Assembly (NCBI GenBank): GCA_014379395.1
Contig: JACMLV010000437.1
Location: 1-26,189, forward strand
From: Burkholderiaceae bacterium
GTDB lineage: Bacteria; Pseudomonadota; Gammaproteobacteria; Burkholderiales; Burkholderiaceae_D
Length of the DNA: 26,189 nucleotides
Direction of reading: 5' to 3'
Positions within the stretch are counted from its first letter, which is position 1; each line of letters begins with the position of its first letter. Shown here one piece after another: positions 14,988 to 23,846 of the stretch. A program made the translations under genes and the position numbers. The notes under the pieces are model-generated. The model had not been told where the DNA came from. It saw only the letters and a list, made by a program, of their open reading frames with translations, and ran no database searches.

Positions 14988-16205
14988 TTAAGGCTTGAGT
15001 ATTTTGGCCACCGGCGCGGCGCGCAGGCGGAAGCCGTCCGGCATGCCTGAACCGAGCAGCGGGCGCAGATACAGTTCGAAGGCCGGCGTCACGTCGGTGC
15101 CGCTGGCGCTGATCAATTCGTCCTCCATCACGCGCGTCTTGCCGGCCACAGCCTCGAGCGCCAGCAGGTCGTACTCGGTCGCGTACTGGCCGCTGCGGCG
15201 GATCGCCACCGAGCCGTCGCGCCCGCCCCACATCGCGAATTGCACCGCCTTCTCGCCCACTTCGCGCGCCTCGCGCTGGTCGACGTCGGACACGCAACCC
15301 ATGAACGAGCGCTGCAGGTAGCCGAAGGTGTCGCCGCGCACGCGCTTGATGCCGAGCTTGGCCTTGATCTCGTCGCACAGCAGGTCGGCCAGCGCGCCGG
15401 TGCCCGACAGCTGCACGTTGCCGTGCGCGTCGCGCTCGACGTCCTTGGCCAGCAGGCTGGCGATGGCCGTGCCGCTGGCGTCGTGGATGCCCTCCGACAC
15501 CGCTATCACGCAGCGCCCGTGGCGCGCGTGGGTCGCCTTCACGTCTTGCAGGAATTGCTCGAGCGAGAAGACGCGCTCGGGCAGGTAGATCAGGTGCGGG
15601 CCGTCGCCGGGAAATTTGCGTCCGAGCGCGGCGGCGGCCGTCAGGAAGCCGGCGTGGCGGCCCATGACGACGCCGACGTAGACGCCGGGCAGGGCCGCGT
15701 TGTCGAGGTTGGCGCCGGCGAAGGCTTGCGCGACGAAGCGCGCCGCGGACGGGAAGCCGGGCGTGTGGTCGTTGCCGACCAGGTCGTTGTCGATGGTTTT
15801 CGGGATGTGCATGCAGCGCAGCGCGTAGTCCGCCAGCCGCGCCTGCTCGCTGACGATGCGCACGGTGTCGGACGAGTCGTTGCCGCCGATGTAGTAGAAC
15901 TGTTCGATCTCGTGCGCGCGCAAGACCTTGAAGATTTCCTGGCAATAGGCGACGTCGGGCTTGTCGCGCGTCGAACCCAGCGCCGACGACGGCGTGGCCG
16001 CCACCAGTTCCAGGTTGGCGGTGGTTTCGCCGCTCAGGTCGATGAAGTCCTCGTTGACGATGCCGCGCACGCCGTGCAACGCGCCGTAGACGCGGGTGAT
16101 GTCGCCGCCGAAGCGGCGCGCCTCCAGCGCGACCCCGGCCAGCGACTGGTTGATCACGGCGGTCGGCCCGCCTCCCTGCGCCACCAGAATTTTTCCAGAC
16201 GACAT
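14988..16205 (-). CDS. 6-phosphofructokinase, probably pyrophosphate-dependent
   Basis: The ATG at 16203-16205 has GGAG five bases upstream and gives 405 residues (MSSGKILVAQGG); a longer frame to 16289 adds an unlikely Met/Phe-rich leader. The PFK fold is clear: AQGGGPTAVIN, YIGGNDSSDT, PKTIDNDL, TPGFPSAARF, GVVMGRHAGF and the late GDTFGYLQRSF. ATP enzymes have GGDGS and PGTIDND; here GGNDS (Asp at the position that blocks ATP) and PKTIDND (Lys) are features of PPi-using enzymes. This would make a reversible glycolytic step. The Asn for Asp in GGND is a variant worth noting. The substrate call is inference from those residues. Confidence 0.88.
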   Translation of the reverse strand: MSSGKILVAQGGGPTAVINQSLAGVALEARRFGGDITRVYGALHGVRGIVNEDFIDLSGETTANLELVAATPSSALGSTRDKPDVAYCQEIFKVLRAHEIEQFYYIGGNDSSDTVRIVSEQARLADYALRCMHIPKTIDNDLVGNDHTPGFPSAARFVAQAFAGANLDNAALPGVYVGVVMGRHAGFLTAAAALGRKFPGDGPHLIYLPERVFSLEQFLQDVKATHARHGRCVIAVSEGIHDASGTAIASLLAKDVERDAHGNVQLSGTGALADLLCDEIKAKLGIKRVRGDTFGYLQRSFMGCVSDVDQREAREVGEKAVQFAMWGGRDGSVAIRRSGQYATEYDLLALEAVAGKTRVMEDELISASGTDVTPAFELYLRPLLGSGMPDGFRLRAAPVAKILKP

Positions 16206-16262
16206 GGCTTCTCCAAAAGTGAATGCGGTGAATGGGTGCAAAAAAGGCATTGTTCCACGAAA

Positions 16263-16310
16263 GGCGGGCGCGGCGCGCTTATCGGCCACATTATTTTCGC
16301 CGCGCCCGCC
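16263..16310 (-). terminator. perfect 13-bp stem-loop downstream of the symporter
   Basis: GGCGGGCGCGGCG and CGCCGCGCCCGCC pair perfectly around a 22-base loop, 33 bp after the symporter stop and 57 bp before the phosphofructokinase start. On the minus strand it is followed by only TTTCG, so it may be a terminator of moderate strength or an mRNA-stabilising structure. Confidence 0.45.
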
Positions 16311-16343
16311 GGCCGAATCGGTGTTTTGCCGGCCGCCGGCCGC

Positions 16344-18389
16344 CTACTTGTCTTCCGGCGCGCGCAGGTAGTCGACCAGCGCCTGGGTGGCGCGGTTGGG
16401 CGGCGGGGTCAGCCAGCTGACCACGACCAGCGCGAGCAGGCCGGCCGGCACGCCGAAGATGCCGGCCGAGATCGGCGCTATGTGGAACCACTGGTCGGCG
16501 CCGCTGCCGCCGAGCATCGGATTGGCGTGCAGCATGTAGTACAGGCACACCAGGAAGCCGGTCAGCATGCCGGCGATGGCGCCGTAGTGGTTGGCGCGCT
16601 TCCAGAACACGCCCGCCACCAGGGCCGGGAACAGGGCCGAGCCGGCCAGCGAGAAGGCGGCGCCGACCAGCGAGAGGATGTCGGCCGGCTTTTGCGAGGC
16701 GGTGTAGGCCGCCGTGAAGGCCACCGCCAGCAGCAGCAGCTTGGAGATCGTGACCCGCTTCTGGGTCGAGGCGCTCGAATCGACCACCTTGTAGTAGATG
16801 TCGTGCGAGAGCGCGTTCGAGATCGCCATCAGCAAGCCGTCGGCGGTCGACAGCGCCGCCGCCAGGCCGCCGGCCGCCACCAGCCCGGAGATCACGTAGG
16901 GCAGGCCGGCGATCTCCGGCGTGGCCAGGATCAGCACGTCGGCGTCGATGGCGATCTCGGCCAGTTGCACCACGCCGTCGTGGTTGGTGTCGACGATGCT
17001 GATCAATGGCGTCAGCTTGTCGATGCCGGCCCAGTAGGACACCCAGCCCGGCAGGTTGGCGAAGTCGCTGCCCACCAGCGCGGTATAGATGTCGTATTTG
17101 ACCAGCACCGCCAGCGCCGGGATGGTCAGGTAGATCAGCAGCGTGAAAAACAGGGTCCAGAACACCGACACGCGCGTTTCATGCACCGACGGCGTGGTGT
17201 AGGAGCGCATCAGGATGTGCGGCAGGGCGGCGGTGCCGAGCATCAGGCAAAACACCAGCGCCAGGAAATTGTTGCGCTGGATGTCGGCCTGGCGCGGGTC
17301 GTCGGCCGGGAACGGCTCGGCGTGCGGCGTGAGCGGCTCGGCGCGCGCCAGGTTGGCCGCGCGCGCCGCCTCCCAGCGGGTCTGCGCCTCGTCGACGGTT
17401 TTCGGGTAGGCGATCAGGGCCCGCTCGGCGTCGCGCACCTCGAGCAGCGAGGCGTTGTGCAGGCGCACCTTGTCGAGCCAGTGCTGGGCGTCGAGGCGGC
17501 CTTTTTCCCACGAACCGGGCAAGCCCTTGAGCTTGTCCGCGTAGTCCTGGGCGCGGCGCGCGAAGATGGCGCGCACCTCGCGCTCCTTGGGGTCGCTTTC
17601 CAGCACGGCTTCGCGCGCGCTCAGTTGCGTCAGCACCTTGCCGTAGGCGAACTGCGGCACCGGGTGGCCGCTGTGCTTGGCGGCCAGCCACATGGCCGGA
17701 ATCAGGAAGGCGACCAGGATGATGATGTATTGCGCGACCTGGGTCCAGGTGATGGCGCGCATGCCGCCGAGGAAGGAGCAGACCAGGATGCTGGCCAGGC
17801 CGAGGAAGATGCCGACCGAGAAATCGACCCCGGTGAAGCGCGAGGCGATCAGCCCGACCGCGTAGATCTGCGCCACCACGTAGGTGAAGGAGACGAAGAT
17901 GGTGGCGCCGACGGCGATCAGGCGCACCGCCTTGCCGTGCCCGCCGGCGCCGCCGTAGCGCGCGGCCAGGAAGTCGGGGATGGTGTACTGGCCGAACTTG
18001 CGCAGGAAGGGCGCGATCAGCAGCGCCACCAGGCAATAGCCGCCGGTCCAGCCCATGATGTAGGCCAGGCCGTCGAAGCCGCGCAGGTAGAGTCCGCCGG
18101 CCAGGCTGATGAAGCTGGCCGCCGAGATCCAGTCGGCCGCCGTCGCCATGCCGTTGAACAGGGCCGGCACGCGGCGTCCCGCGACGTAGTATTCGGTGAC
18201 GTTGGAGGTTCGGCTGAGCACGCCGATGCAGGCGTACAGCACGATGGTGGCGAACATGAACAGGTAGCCGATCCAGATGCGCGGCATGCCCTCTTTTTCG
18301 AGCACCGCCAGCGCCACCAGGAAGCAGGCGAAGCCGACCCCGAACAGCAGGTAGTAGCGGCGCAGGCGGCGGAAGAAGGGCGTGCTCAT
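16344..18389 (-). CDS. sodium:solute symporter family protein (VC_2705/ActP-like)
   Basis: The 681-residue protein (ATG at 18387-18389, AAGGA six bases upstream) has about 13 membrane segments. SSS-family signatures include VTEYYVAGRRVPALFNGMA, ADWISAASFISLAGG, GQYTIPDFLAARYG and GLAAALSTADGLLMAISN. A hydrophilic insert of ~120 residues (about 270-390, rich in Arg, Glu and Ala) splits the membrane part, as in the VC_2705 subfamily. Family members paired with a DUF4212 protein are thought to import acetate or other short carboxylates with Na+. The start overlaps the DUF4212 stop by 4 bp (ATGA), so they are translationally coupled. An in-frame extension to 18584 is a shadow of the DUF4212 gene. 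Confidence 0.93.
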   Translation of the reverse strand: MSTPFFRRLRRYYLLFGVGFACFLVALAVLEKEGMPRIWIGYLFMFATIVLYACIGVLSRTSNVTEYYVAGRRVPALFNGMATAADWISAASFISLAGGLYLRGFDGLAYIMGWTGGYCLVALLIAPFLRKFGQYTIPDFLAARYGGAGGHGKAVRLIAVGATIFVSFTYVVAQIYAVGLIASRFTGVDFSVGIFLGLASILVCSFLGGMRAITWTQVAQYIIILVAFLIPAMWLAAKHSGHPVPQFAYGKVLTQLSAREAVLESDPKEREVRAIFARRAQDYADKLKGLPGSWEKGRLDAQHWLDKVRLHNASLLEVRDAERALIAYPKTVDEAQTRWEAARAANLARAEPLTPHAEPFPADDPRQADIQRNNFLALVFCLMLGTAALPHILMRSYTTPSVHETRVSVFWTLFFTLLIYLTIPALAVLVKYDIYTALVGSDFANLPGWVSYWAGIDKLTPLISIVDTNHDGVVQLAEIAIDADVLILATPEIAGLPYVISGLVAAGGLAAALSTADGLLMAISNALSHDIYYKVVDSSASTQKRVTISKLLLLAVAFTAAYTASQKPADILSLVGAAFSLAGSALFPALVAGVFWKRANHYGAIAGMLTGFLVCLYYMLHANPMLGGSGADQWFHIAPISAGIFGVPAGLLALVVVSWLTPPPNRATQALVDYLRAPEDK

Positions 18390-18667
18390 GCGCCGTCCTT
18401 GGACAGTTGGCGCCGGTACTGCTGGTCGAGCCGGCGCATGCGCCAGGCGTAGACGCCCAGCACGGCCAGGTAGATCAGCGCGCTGCCCTGGGCCGCCATG
18501 TAGAACGAGAGCGGCCAGCCGAACAGCGTCAGGGTGGCCAGTTCGCGCGCGAAAAACACGGTGCAGAAGGTGGTCAGGAACCACAGCAGCAACAGCAGCG
18601 CCGACATCGCGCGCGTCTTGCGCCAGTGCAGCGCGGCCGCGCCGCGCTGGTCCTTGGGCTTATCCAT
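18386..18667 (-). CDS. DUF4212 small membrane subunit of the symporter
   Basis: The protein has two hydrophobic segments (ALLLLLWFLTTFCTVFFA and SFYMAAQGSALIYLAVLGVY) and the DUF4212 signatures HWRKTR, LFGWPLSFYMAAQG, and a basic RRLDQQYR tail. Such proteins are found directly upstream of VC_2705-type symporters and are regarded as their small subunit. The start is uncertain: ATG at 18667 (93 residues, GAG seven bases upstream; used here) or ATG at 18679 (97 residues). Either overlaps the end of the histidine kinase gene, and the end overlaps the symporter by 4 bp. Confidence 0.9.
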   Translation of the reverse strand: MDKPKDQRGAAALHWRKTRAMSALLLLLWFLTTFCTVFFARELATLTLFGWPLSFYMAAQGSALIYLAVLGVYAWRMRRLDQQYRRQLSKDGA

Positions 18668-20183
18668 AGTAGGGCTCATTGTGGTCCGGCTCGTCCGGCG
18701 GCGGCACAGGGAAGGTCAGGCGGAACAGGCTGCCCGGCATCTTCGGCGTGAGCGCGCGCGGGTTGTTGAAAACCTCGATTTCGGCGCCGTGCTGCTGGGC
18801 GATCTCGCGCACGATCGCCAGCCCCAGCCCGCTGCCGTCGGCGCTGCTGCCGAGGATGCGGTAGAAGCGCTCGAACACGTGCGAGCGTTCGGCCGGCGCG
18901 ATGCCCGGCCCGGTGTCCTCGACCTCGACGATGGCGTGGCCGGCCTCGGCGCGCACCCGCACCGTCACGCTGCCGCCGGCCGGCGAGTAGCGCAGCGCGT
19001 TGTCGATCAGGTTCGACAGCAGTTCGCGCAGCATCACCGGGTTGCCGGAAATGGCGACCGGATAGTCGGGCTGCTCGAAGCCGAGGTCGATGCGCTGGGC
19101 GAACGAGGCCGGCACCCAGTCCTGCACCACGCCGCGCGCCAGGTCGGCCAGTTCCAGCGCCACCAGCGCGGCGCCGGCCTGCGGCTGGTTTTCGGCGCGC
19201 GCCAGCGCCAGCAGCTGGTTCACCAGGCGCGTGGCCGCCTCCGAGCTTTTCGCCAGTTGTTCCAGCGAGCGGTGGATCTCTCCGTGGTCGGTCTGGCGCA
19301 GCGCCAGCTCGGACTGCATGCGCATGCCGGCCAGCGGGGTTTTCATCTGGTGCGCGGCGTCGGCGATGAAGCGCTTTTGCATCTCGATCGACAGCGACAG
19401 GCGCGCCAGCATGTCGTTGAAGGAGCCCACCAGCGGCGAGATCTCCTCCGGCACCTGGCCCGACTCGATCGGACTCAGATCGTCCGGCGGGCGGGCCCGG
19501 ATGCGCTCTTGCAGCTGGGCCAGCGGCGACAGGCCGCGCGCCAGCGCGAACCAGACCAGCGCCAGCACGATGGGCAGGATGATGAATTGCGGCAGGATAA
19601 CGCCCTTGATGATCTCGTTGGCCAAGAGCGCGCGCTTGTCGAGCGTCTCGGCCACCTGCACCAGCGCCTGGCGCGGCTCCTCGCTGCGCGGGTCGGGCAG
19701 GTCGACGTAGGAAAAGGCGATCCGGATCGGGGTGCCGTGCAGATTGTCGTTGCGAAACAGCACGGTGCCGGACGGGAACTCGTCGTCGACGTGCGGGGCC
19801 GGCAGATCGCGGTCGCCATCGACGTATTCGCCCTTCTGGCCGAGGATCTGGAAATACACGTTGTCGACCTCGTCGGCGCGCAGGATGTCGCGCGCCGAGC
19901 CGGGCAGGCGCTTGACGACCTTGCCGTTGACCTCCTTGACCTGCTGCGCCAGCACCGTCACGCTGTCTTCGAGCGCGTGGTCGAAGGGCTGGTTGGCGAT
20001 CGACTTGGCGACCAGGTAGGTGATGGCGATGCTCATCGGCCACAGCAGCAACAGCGGCGCCAGCATCCAGTCCAGGATCTCGCCGAACAGCGAGTGCTGG
20101 ATGGTTTCGTCGTGCTCGGTGGTGGGCGGGGCGAACCAGTCGTCGGCCGCGTCCTCGCCGGGGCCGGCGCGCCGCTCGCTCAT
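18660..20183 (-). CDS. sensor histidine kinase (TctE/QseC type)
   Basis: The 507-residue inner-membrane kinase has two membrane segments (about 41-60 and 193-212) enclosing a ~130-residue periplasmic sensor of the 2CSK_N kind, then HAMP-like LARGLSPLAQLQ. The H-box is ADAAHQMKTPLAG, the N-box LLSNLIDNALRYSP, followed by DTGPGI and GSGLGLAIV, so all catalytic boxes are intact. The sensor type is shared with TctE, which senses tricarboxylates. It overlaps the response regulator stop by 4 bp (ATGA, with GAGG ahead of the start) and its end overlaps the DUF4212 gene, so sensor and transporter are in one operon. The ligand is unknown; a carboxylate is a guess from the transporter. Confidence 0.95.
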   Translation of the reverse strand: MSERRAGPGEDAADDWFAPPTTEHDETIQHSLFGEILDWMLAPLLLLWPMSIAITYLVAKSIANQPFDHALEDSVTVLAQQVKEVNGKVVKRLPGSARDILRADEVDNVYFQILGQKGEYVDGDRDLPAPHVDDEFPSGTVLFRNDNLHGTPIRIAFSYVDLPDPRSEEPRQALVQVAETLDKRALLANEIIKGVILPQFIILPIVLALVWFALARGLSPLAQLQERIRARPPDDLSPIESGQVPEEISPLVGSFNDMLARLSLSIEMQKRFIADAAHQMKTPLAGMRMQSELALRQTDHGEIHRSLEQLAKSSEAATRLVNQLLALARAENQPQAGAALVALELADLARGVVQDWVPASFAQRIDLGFEQPDYPVAISGNPVMLRELLSNLIDNALRYSPAGGSVTVRVRAEAGHAIVEVEDTGPGIAPAERSHVFERFYRILGSSADGSGLGLAIVREIAQQHGAEIEVFNNPRALTPKMPGSLFRLTFPVPPPDEPDHNEPYYG

Positions 20184-20905
20184 CGGACCTCGTTCTTAAC
20201 GGGAGCGGTAGCGGGAGGTGGGGTGGGCTCGGCGGCGGGGCTGAATTTTTCCAGGCAATAACCGAGGCCGCGCACGGTGGCGATGCGCACGCCGCCCACC
20301 TCGATCTTCTTGCGCAGGCGGTGCACATACACCTCGATGGCGTTGTTGCTCACTTCCTCGCCCCATTCGCACAGGTGGTCGACCAGCTGCTCCTTGGAGA
20401 CCAGGCGCCCGCTGCGCGCCAGCAGCACTTCGAGCAGGCCCAGCTCGCGCGCCGACAGGTCGAGCATCTGCTCGTTGATGTAGGCGCTGCGCCCGACCTG
20501 GTCGTAGGACAGCGGGCCGTGCTTGATGACGGTCGGGCCGCCGCCGGCGCCGCGCCGGGTCAGCGCGCGCACCCGCGCCTCCAGCTCGGAGAGCGCGAAC
20601 GGCTTGGCCATGTAGTCGTCGGCGCCCAGGTCGAGGCCGTTGACGCGCTGCTCGATCGAGTCGGCCGCCGTCAGGATCAGCACCGGCAGCAGCGAGGCGC
20701 GCGCGCGCAGGCGGCGCAACACCTCCAGTCCGGACATCTTGGGCAGGCCCAGGTCGAGGATCAGCAGGTCGAACTCCTGGGTCGACAGGGCGGTGTCGGC
20801 CTCCTGGCCGTTTTTGACGTAATCGATCGCATAGCCGGACTGGCGCAGCGAGCGCGTCAGCCCGTCGGCCAGCACGCTATCATCTTCGGCAAGTAAAATA
20901 CGCAT
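20180..20905 (-). CDS. OmpR-family response regulator (TctD/QseB-like)
   Basis: The 241-residue regulator has a receiver domain (LLAEDDSVLADGL with the acid pair, phospho-acceptor Asp in LLILDLGLPKMSG, LTAAD for the Thr/Ala switch, and MAKPF with the Lys) and a winged-helix DNA-binding domain ending VYVHRLRKKIE and TVRGLGYCLEK. A Pro/Ala-rich tail of about 20 residues follows, slightly longer than usual. It is the first gene of the operon with the kinase and diverges from recA across 180 bp. It probably controls its own operon, although I could not find a clear direct repeat. Confidence 0.95.
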   Translation of the reverse strand: MRILLAEDDSVLADGLTRSLRQSGYAIDYVKNGQEADTALSTQEFDLLILDLGLPKMSGLEVLRRLRARASLLPVLILTAADSIEQRVNGLDLGADDYMAKPFALSELEARVRALTRRGAGGGPTVIKHGPLSYDQVGRSAYINEQMLDLSARELGLLEVLLARSGRLVSKEQLVDHLCEWGEEVSNNAIEVYVHRLRKKIEVGGVRIATVRGLGYCLEKFSPAAEPTPPPATAPVKNEVR

Positions 20906-21019
20906 GATCTATATCCAACGGCAGAAGTCCGTATTGTGTTGGATTTGCGCCGCCATGGCGAATTTTTTGTGGCAATCCCGCCCGCGCCGCGCCGCGCACA
21001 AATCAATTTCAGATCGCGC

Positions 21020-21048
21020 TTGCAATAAGCACTGTTTTTTTATACAGT
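21020..21048 (+). promoter_or_regulatory. sigma-70 type promoter of recA
   Basis: TTGCAA (21020-21025) and TACAGT (21043-21048) are separated by 17 bp. Both fit four or five of six consensus positions, and the -10 lies inside the LexA box, the usual layout for a repressed SOS promoter. The start codon follows about 38 bp downstream of the -10. Confidence 0.7.
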
Positions 21049-21050
21049 AT
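21031..21050 (+). promoter_or_regulatory. LexA (SOS) box of recA
   Basis: ACTGT-N8-ACAGT is present: CTGT at 21032-21035, eight bases of T/A (TTTTTTAT), ACAG at 21044-21047, with the flanking A and T also matching. This agrees with the proteobacterial LexA consensus CTGT-N8-ACAG and lies directly upstream of recA, so it is very likely the SOS operator for recA (and recX by readthrough). Confidence 0.92.
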
Positions 21051-21085
21051 CGCTTGTGACTCCCCACCCGGACCGAAAGAACATT

Positions 21086-22171
<1,086 letters not shown>

Positions 22172-22189
22172 AAGAAAGAGAAAGGCCGG

Positions 22190-22220
22190 CTGGCCGCCGT
22201 CGCGTGACGGCGGCGGCCAG
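22190..22220 (+). terminator. GC-rich hairpin between recA and recX
   Basis: CTGGCCGCCGTC pairs with GACGGCGGCGGCCAG apart from a 3-base bulge, with a 4-base loop. No T-run follows. In E. coli a partial terminator between recA and recX limits recX expression; this hairpin may serve the same purpose, or only slow or stabilise the transcript. Confidence 0.45.
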
Positions 22221-22234
22221 CGGGCAGATAAAAC

Positions 22235-22705
22235 ATGGCTCCGAAAATCAGTCTGAAGGGACGCGCGCTGCGTTACTTGTCGATGCGCGAACACAGCCGG
22301 CTGGAGCTGGGGCGCAAGCTGGCGCGCCATGCCGAGGAGGGCGACGACGTCGAGGCTTTGCTCGATACGCTCGAAGCGGCCAACTGGCTGTCGCAGGAGC
22401 GTTTTTCCGAGGCGCTGGTACACCGCCGCTCGGCGCGCTTTGGCAACAGCCGCATCGTGGCCGAGCTGCAAAGCCATGGCGTGGCCGGCGAGGCCTTGCA
22501 GGAGTTGAAGGCGGGGCTGGCGCAGGACGAATCGGCGCGGGCCTGCGAGGTGTGGCGCCGCAAGTTCGGCCAGGTTGCCGTCGATGCCACCCAGCGCAGC
22601 AAGCAAATCCGCTTCCTGATGCAGCGCGGCTTTTCGCAGCGCGCGGTGCAGGCGGCGATCAAGGGCGCTGTCTTGGATGAGGAATGCGGCGAATACGGCG
22701 AGTAA
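22235..22705 (+). CDS. recX: recombination regulatory protein RecX
   Basis: RecX binds RecA filaments and limits their growth and activity. The 156-residue, helix-rich protein has the repeated three-helix layout of the family: LKGRALRYLSMREHSRLELG, then ANWLSQERFSEALVHRR, then QIRFLMQRGFSQRAVQAAIK. The SR(L/x)EL and RFL..RGFS motifs are diagnostic. The ATG at 22235 is 63 bp after the recA stop in the same direction, and it probably shares the LexA-controlled transcript. Confidence 0.95.
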   Translation: MAPKISLKGRALRYLSMREHSRLELGRKLARHAEEGDDVEALLDTLEAANWLSQERFSEALVHRRSARFGNSRIVAELQSHGVAGEALQELKAGLAQDESARACEVWRRKFGQVAVDATQRSKQIRFLMQRGFSQRAVQAAIKGAVLDEECGEYGE

Positions 22706-23055
22706 TTTCTTCGGCCGTTAAGCGTCAAGTATCAAAACGTTGAATCGGCAAGCGCCGAAGTTGAATCGGCGAGCGTTGAACTGCGGCCGGCAAAATTGGA
22801 AGATTTTGCACATGCGAGGCGCCGGGCCGCATATTCGCTTACTGCCCACGCCGAACGATCAATCGGCAAAGTCCAAATCGCACATCGGCAATCGTCGATT
22901 GCACCCGTTCTCAATATCGAAAATCGCAAAAACATATTTCCGTTATTTGCAAATCGAATATCTCTACCGTTCTCGCCTAAAAAGCTCGTTCAAAACGAAC
23001 ATTGTTTTGTGACGGGCGTTGTGTTTTATCCCCAAATTTTGCGCGCAGTTCATGT
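22706..23055. other. non-coding intergenic stretch with iterated ATCGGCAA motifs
   Basis: About 350 bp after recX hold no convincing gene and are AT-richer than the flanks. The 8-mer ATCGGC(A/G)A occurs four times on the plus strand (22744, 22765, 22862, 22884), in two pairs spaced 21 and 22 bp. The first pair forms a tandem imperfect 21-bp repeat. CAATCG-T-CGATTG (22889-22901) and TCGTT-CAA-AACGA are small inverted repeats. Short frames here give no protein-like sequence. Confidence 0.6.
22739..22780 (+). repeat. tandem imperfect 21-bp repeat
   Basis: Two adjacent 21-bp units both begin GTTGAATCGGC and end GAA; they differ at three positions. They start 34 bp after the recX stop. Units of two helical turns could present protein sites on one DNA face, but no function is known. 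Confidence 0.8.
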
Positions 23056-23083
23056 TTGATCGCAACTTGTTGCGCGGTATGCT
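23056..23083 (+). promoter_or_regulatory. promoter candidate with a palindrome in its spacer, upstream of the DUF2889 gene
   Basis: TTGATC (23056-23061) and TATGCT (23078-23083) are 16 bp apart. The spacer holds the perfect inverted repeat CGCAACTTGTTGCG (23061-23074), which could be an operator. A transcript from here would have a leader of roughly 100 bases before the ATG at 23198. Confidence 0.5.
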
Positions 23084-23103
23084 ACACTTTTGTGGATTGC
23101 AGC

Positions 23104-23197
23104 GCCGCGGATGCGGTTGTTGTCCGTAGAAACTGCGGCAACGTGCGTTAGCACACGGCTGCCAACATATATAGCCGCTTAAGCGGCAACGGTCTTT
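23104..23197 (+). other. structured leader before the DUF2889 gene
   Basis: Three potential hairpins follow one another: GTTG/CAAC with inner CCG/CGG around 23117-23145, GTGC-GTTA-GCAC near 23143-23154, and the perfect palindrome GCCGCTTAAGCGGC (23174-23187), which ends 10 bases before the start codon and would cover the ribosome site. No Shine-Dalgarno sequence is obvious. It matches no riboswitch family that I recognise. Confidence 0.45.
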
Positions 23198-23773
23198 ATG
23201 CCCTTGTCACCACCCGTTTCGCGACGTGCGTTAAAGCACACCCGAACAATAGACATCCAAGCGTTCGCCCGCGACGATGGTCTATGGGATATCGACGCGC
23301 GCATCACCGACGTCAAGACCAGCGCCGCCAATCTCGCCTCCGGTCCGCGCCCCGCCGGACAGTTCCTGCACGACCTACACCTGCGCATTACCGTCGATAC
23401 CGACATGACCATCGTCGATGCCCAAGCCGCATCCGAGGCCGTCCCGTATCCAGGTTTTTGCGATACCATTGCCCCCGCTTATCAAGCACTTACCGGCCTG
23501 AACCTGCTTAACGGTTTTCGCCGCGACCTCAAACACCGCCTCGGCGCGATTGCCGGCTGCACCCATCTGACCGAACTGGCCCAGGTGCTGCCGACGGCGG
23601 TTGTGCAAGCCTTCGCCGGCGAAGTCTGGTCAACCCGCGACGGCGAGGATGCCGACGTACCGCACGAAAAACCGTTTCAACTCGATCGATGCCACGCCTT
23701 GCAGTCGAACGGCGGGGCAGTCGCACGGTATTACCCGCGCTGGTCCATCAAACCTGCGCCAGTTGCGGGATAG
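23198..23773 (+). CDS. DUF2889 domain-containing protein
   Basis: The 191-residue protein matches DUF2889 along its length: MPLSPPVSRRALKHTRTID, then RDDGLWDIDARITDVKT, HDLHLRITVDTDMTIVDAQA, and the conserved GFRRDLKHRLGAIAGCTHL with Cys and His, followed by LTELAQVL. The family is common in betaproteobacteria and has no established function. There is no signal peptide or membrane segment. It precedes sucC by 73 bp on the same strand, so it may be cotranscribed with sucCD, but the sucC ribosome site is strong and a separate promoter is possible. A long frame from 23601 to sucC is only the read-through of another phase. Confidence 0.9.
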   Translation: MPLSPPVSRRALKHTRTIDIQAFARDDGLWDIDARITDVKTSAANLASGPRPAGQFLHDLHLRITVDTDMTIVDAQAASEAVPYPGFCDTIAPAYQALTGLNLLNGFRRDLKHRLGAIAGCTHLTELAQVLPTAVVQAFAGEVWSTRDGEDADVPHEKPFQLDRCHALQSNGGAVARYYPRWSIKPAPVAG

Positions 23774-23846
23774 CTTGTCGTTTTACCTGTTTTTTTCGCA
23801 GTATCCACCGCATTTTTACACATCAGTAACAGAAGGGAAGCCAAGC

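Noticed and set aside
15240..18452. Open frame of 1,070 codons on the plus strand across the phosphofructokinase and symporter genes
   Set aside because: It lies antisense to genes with clear family motifs. The translation is rich in Arg, His, Gln, Val and Gly, as expected from the reverse strand of GC-rich genes.
18534..20261. Long plus-strand and alternative minus-strand frames over the histidine kinase
   Set aside because: The kinase H, N and G boxes lie in the frame ending at 18660; the others have Arg-rich low-complexity translations.
22740..23012. Possible 90-codon gene in the recX-DUF2889 gap
   Set aside because: No ribosome site, no conserved-looking sequence, and it consists largely of the iterated motif. 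Kept as non-coding.
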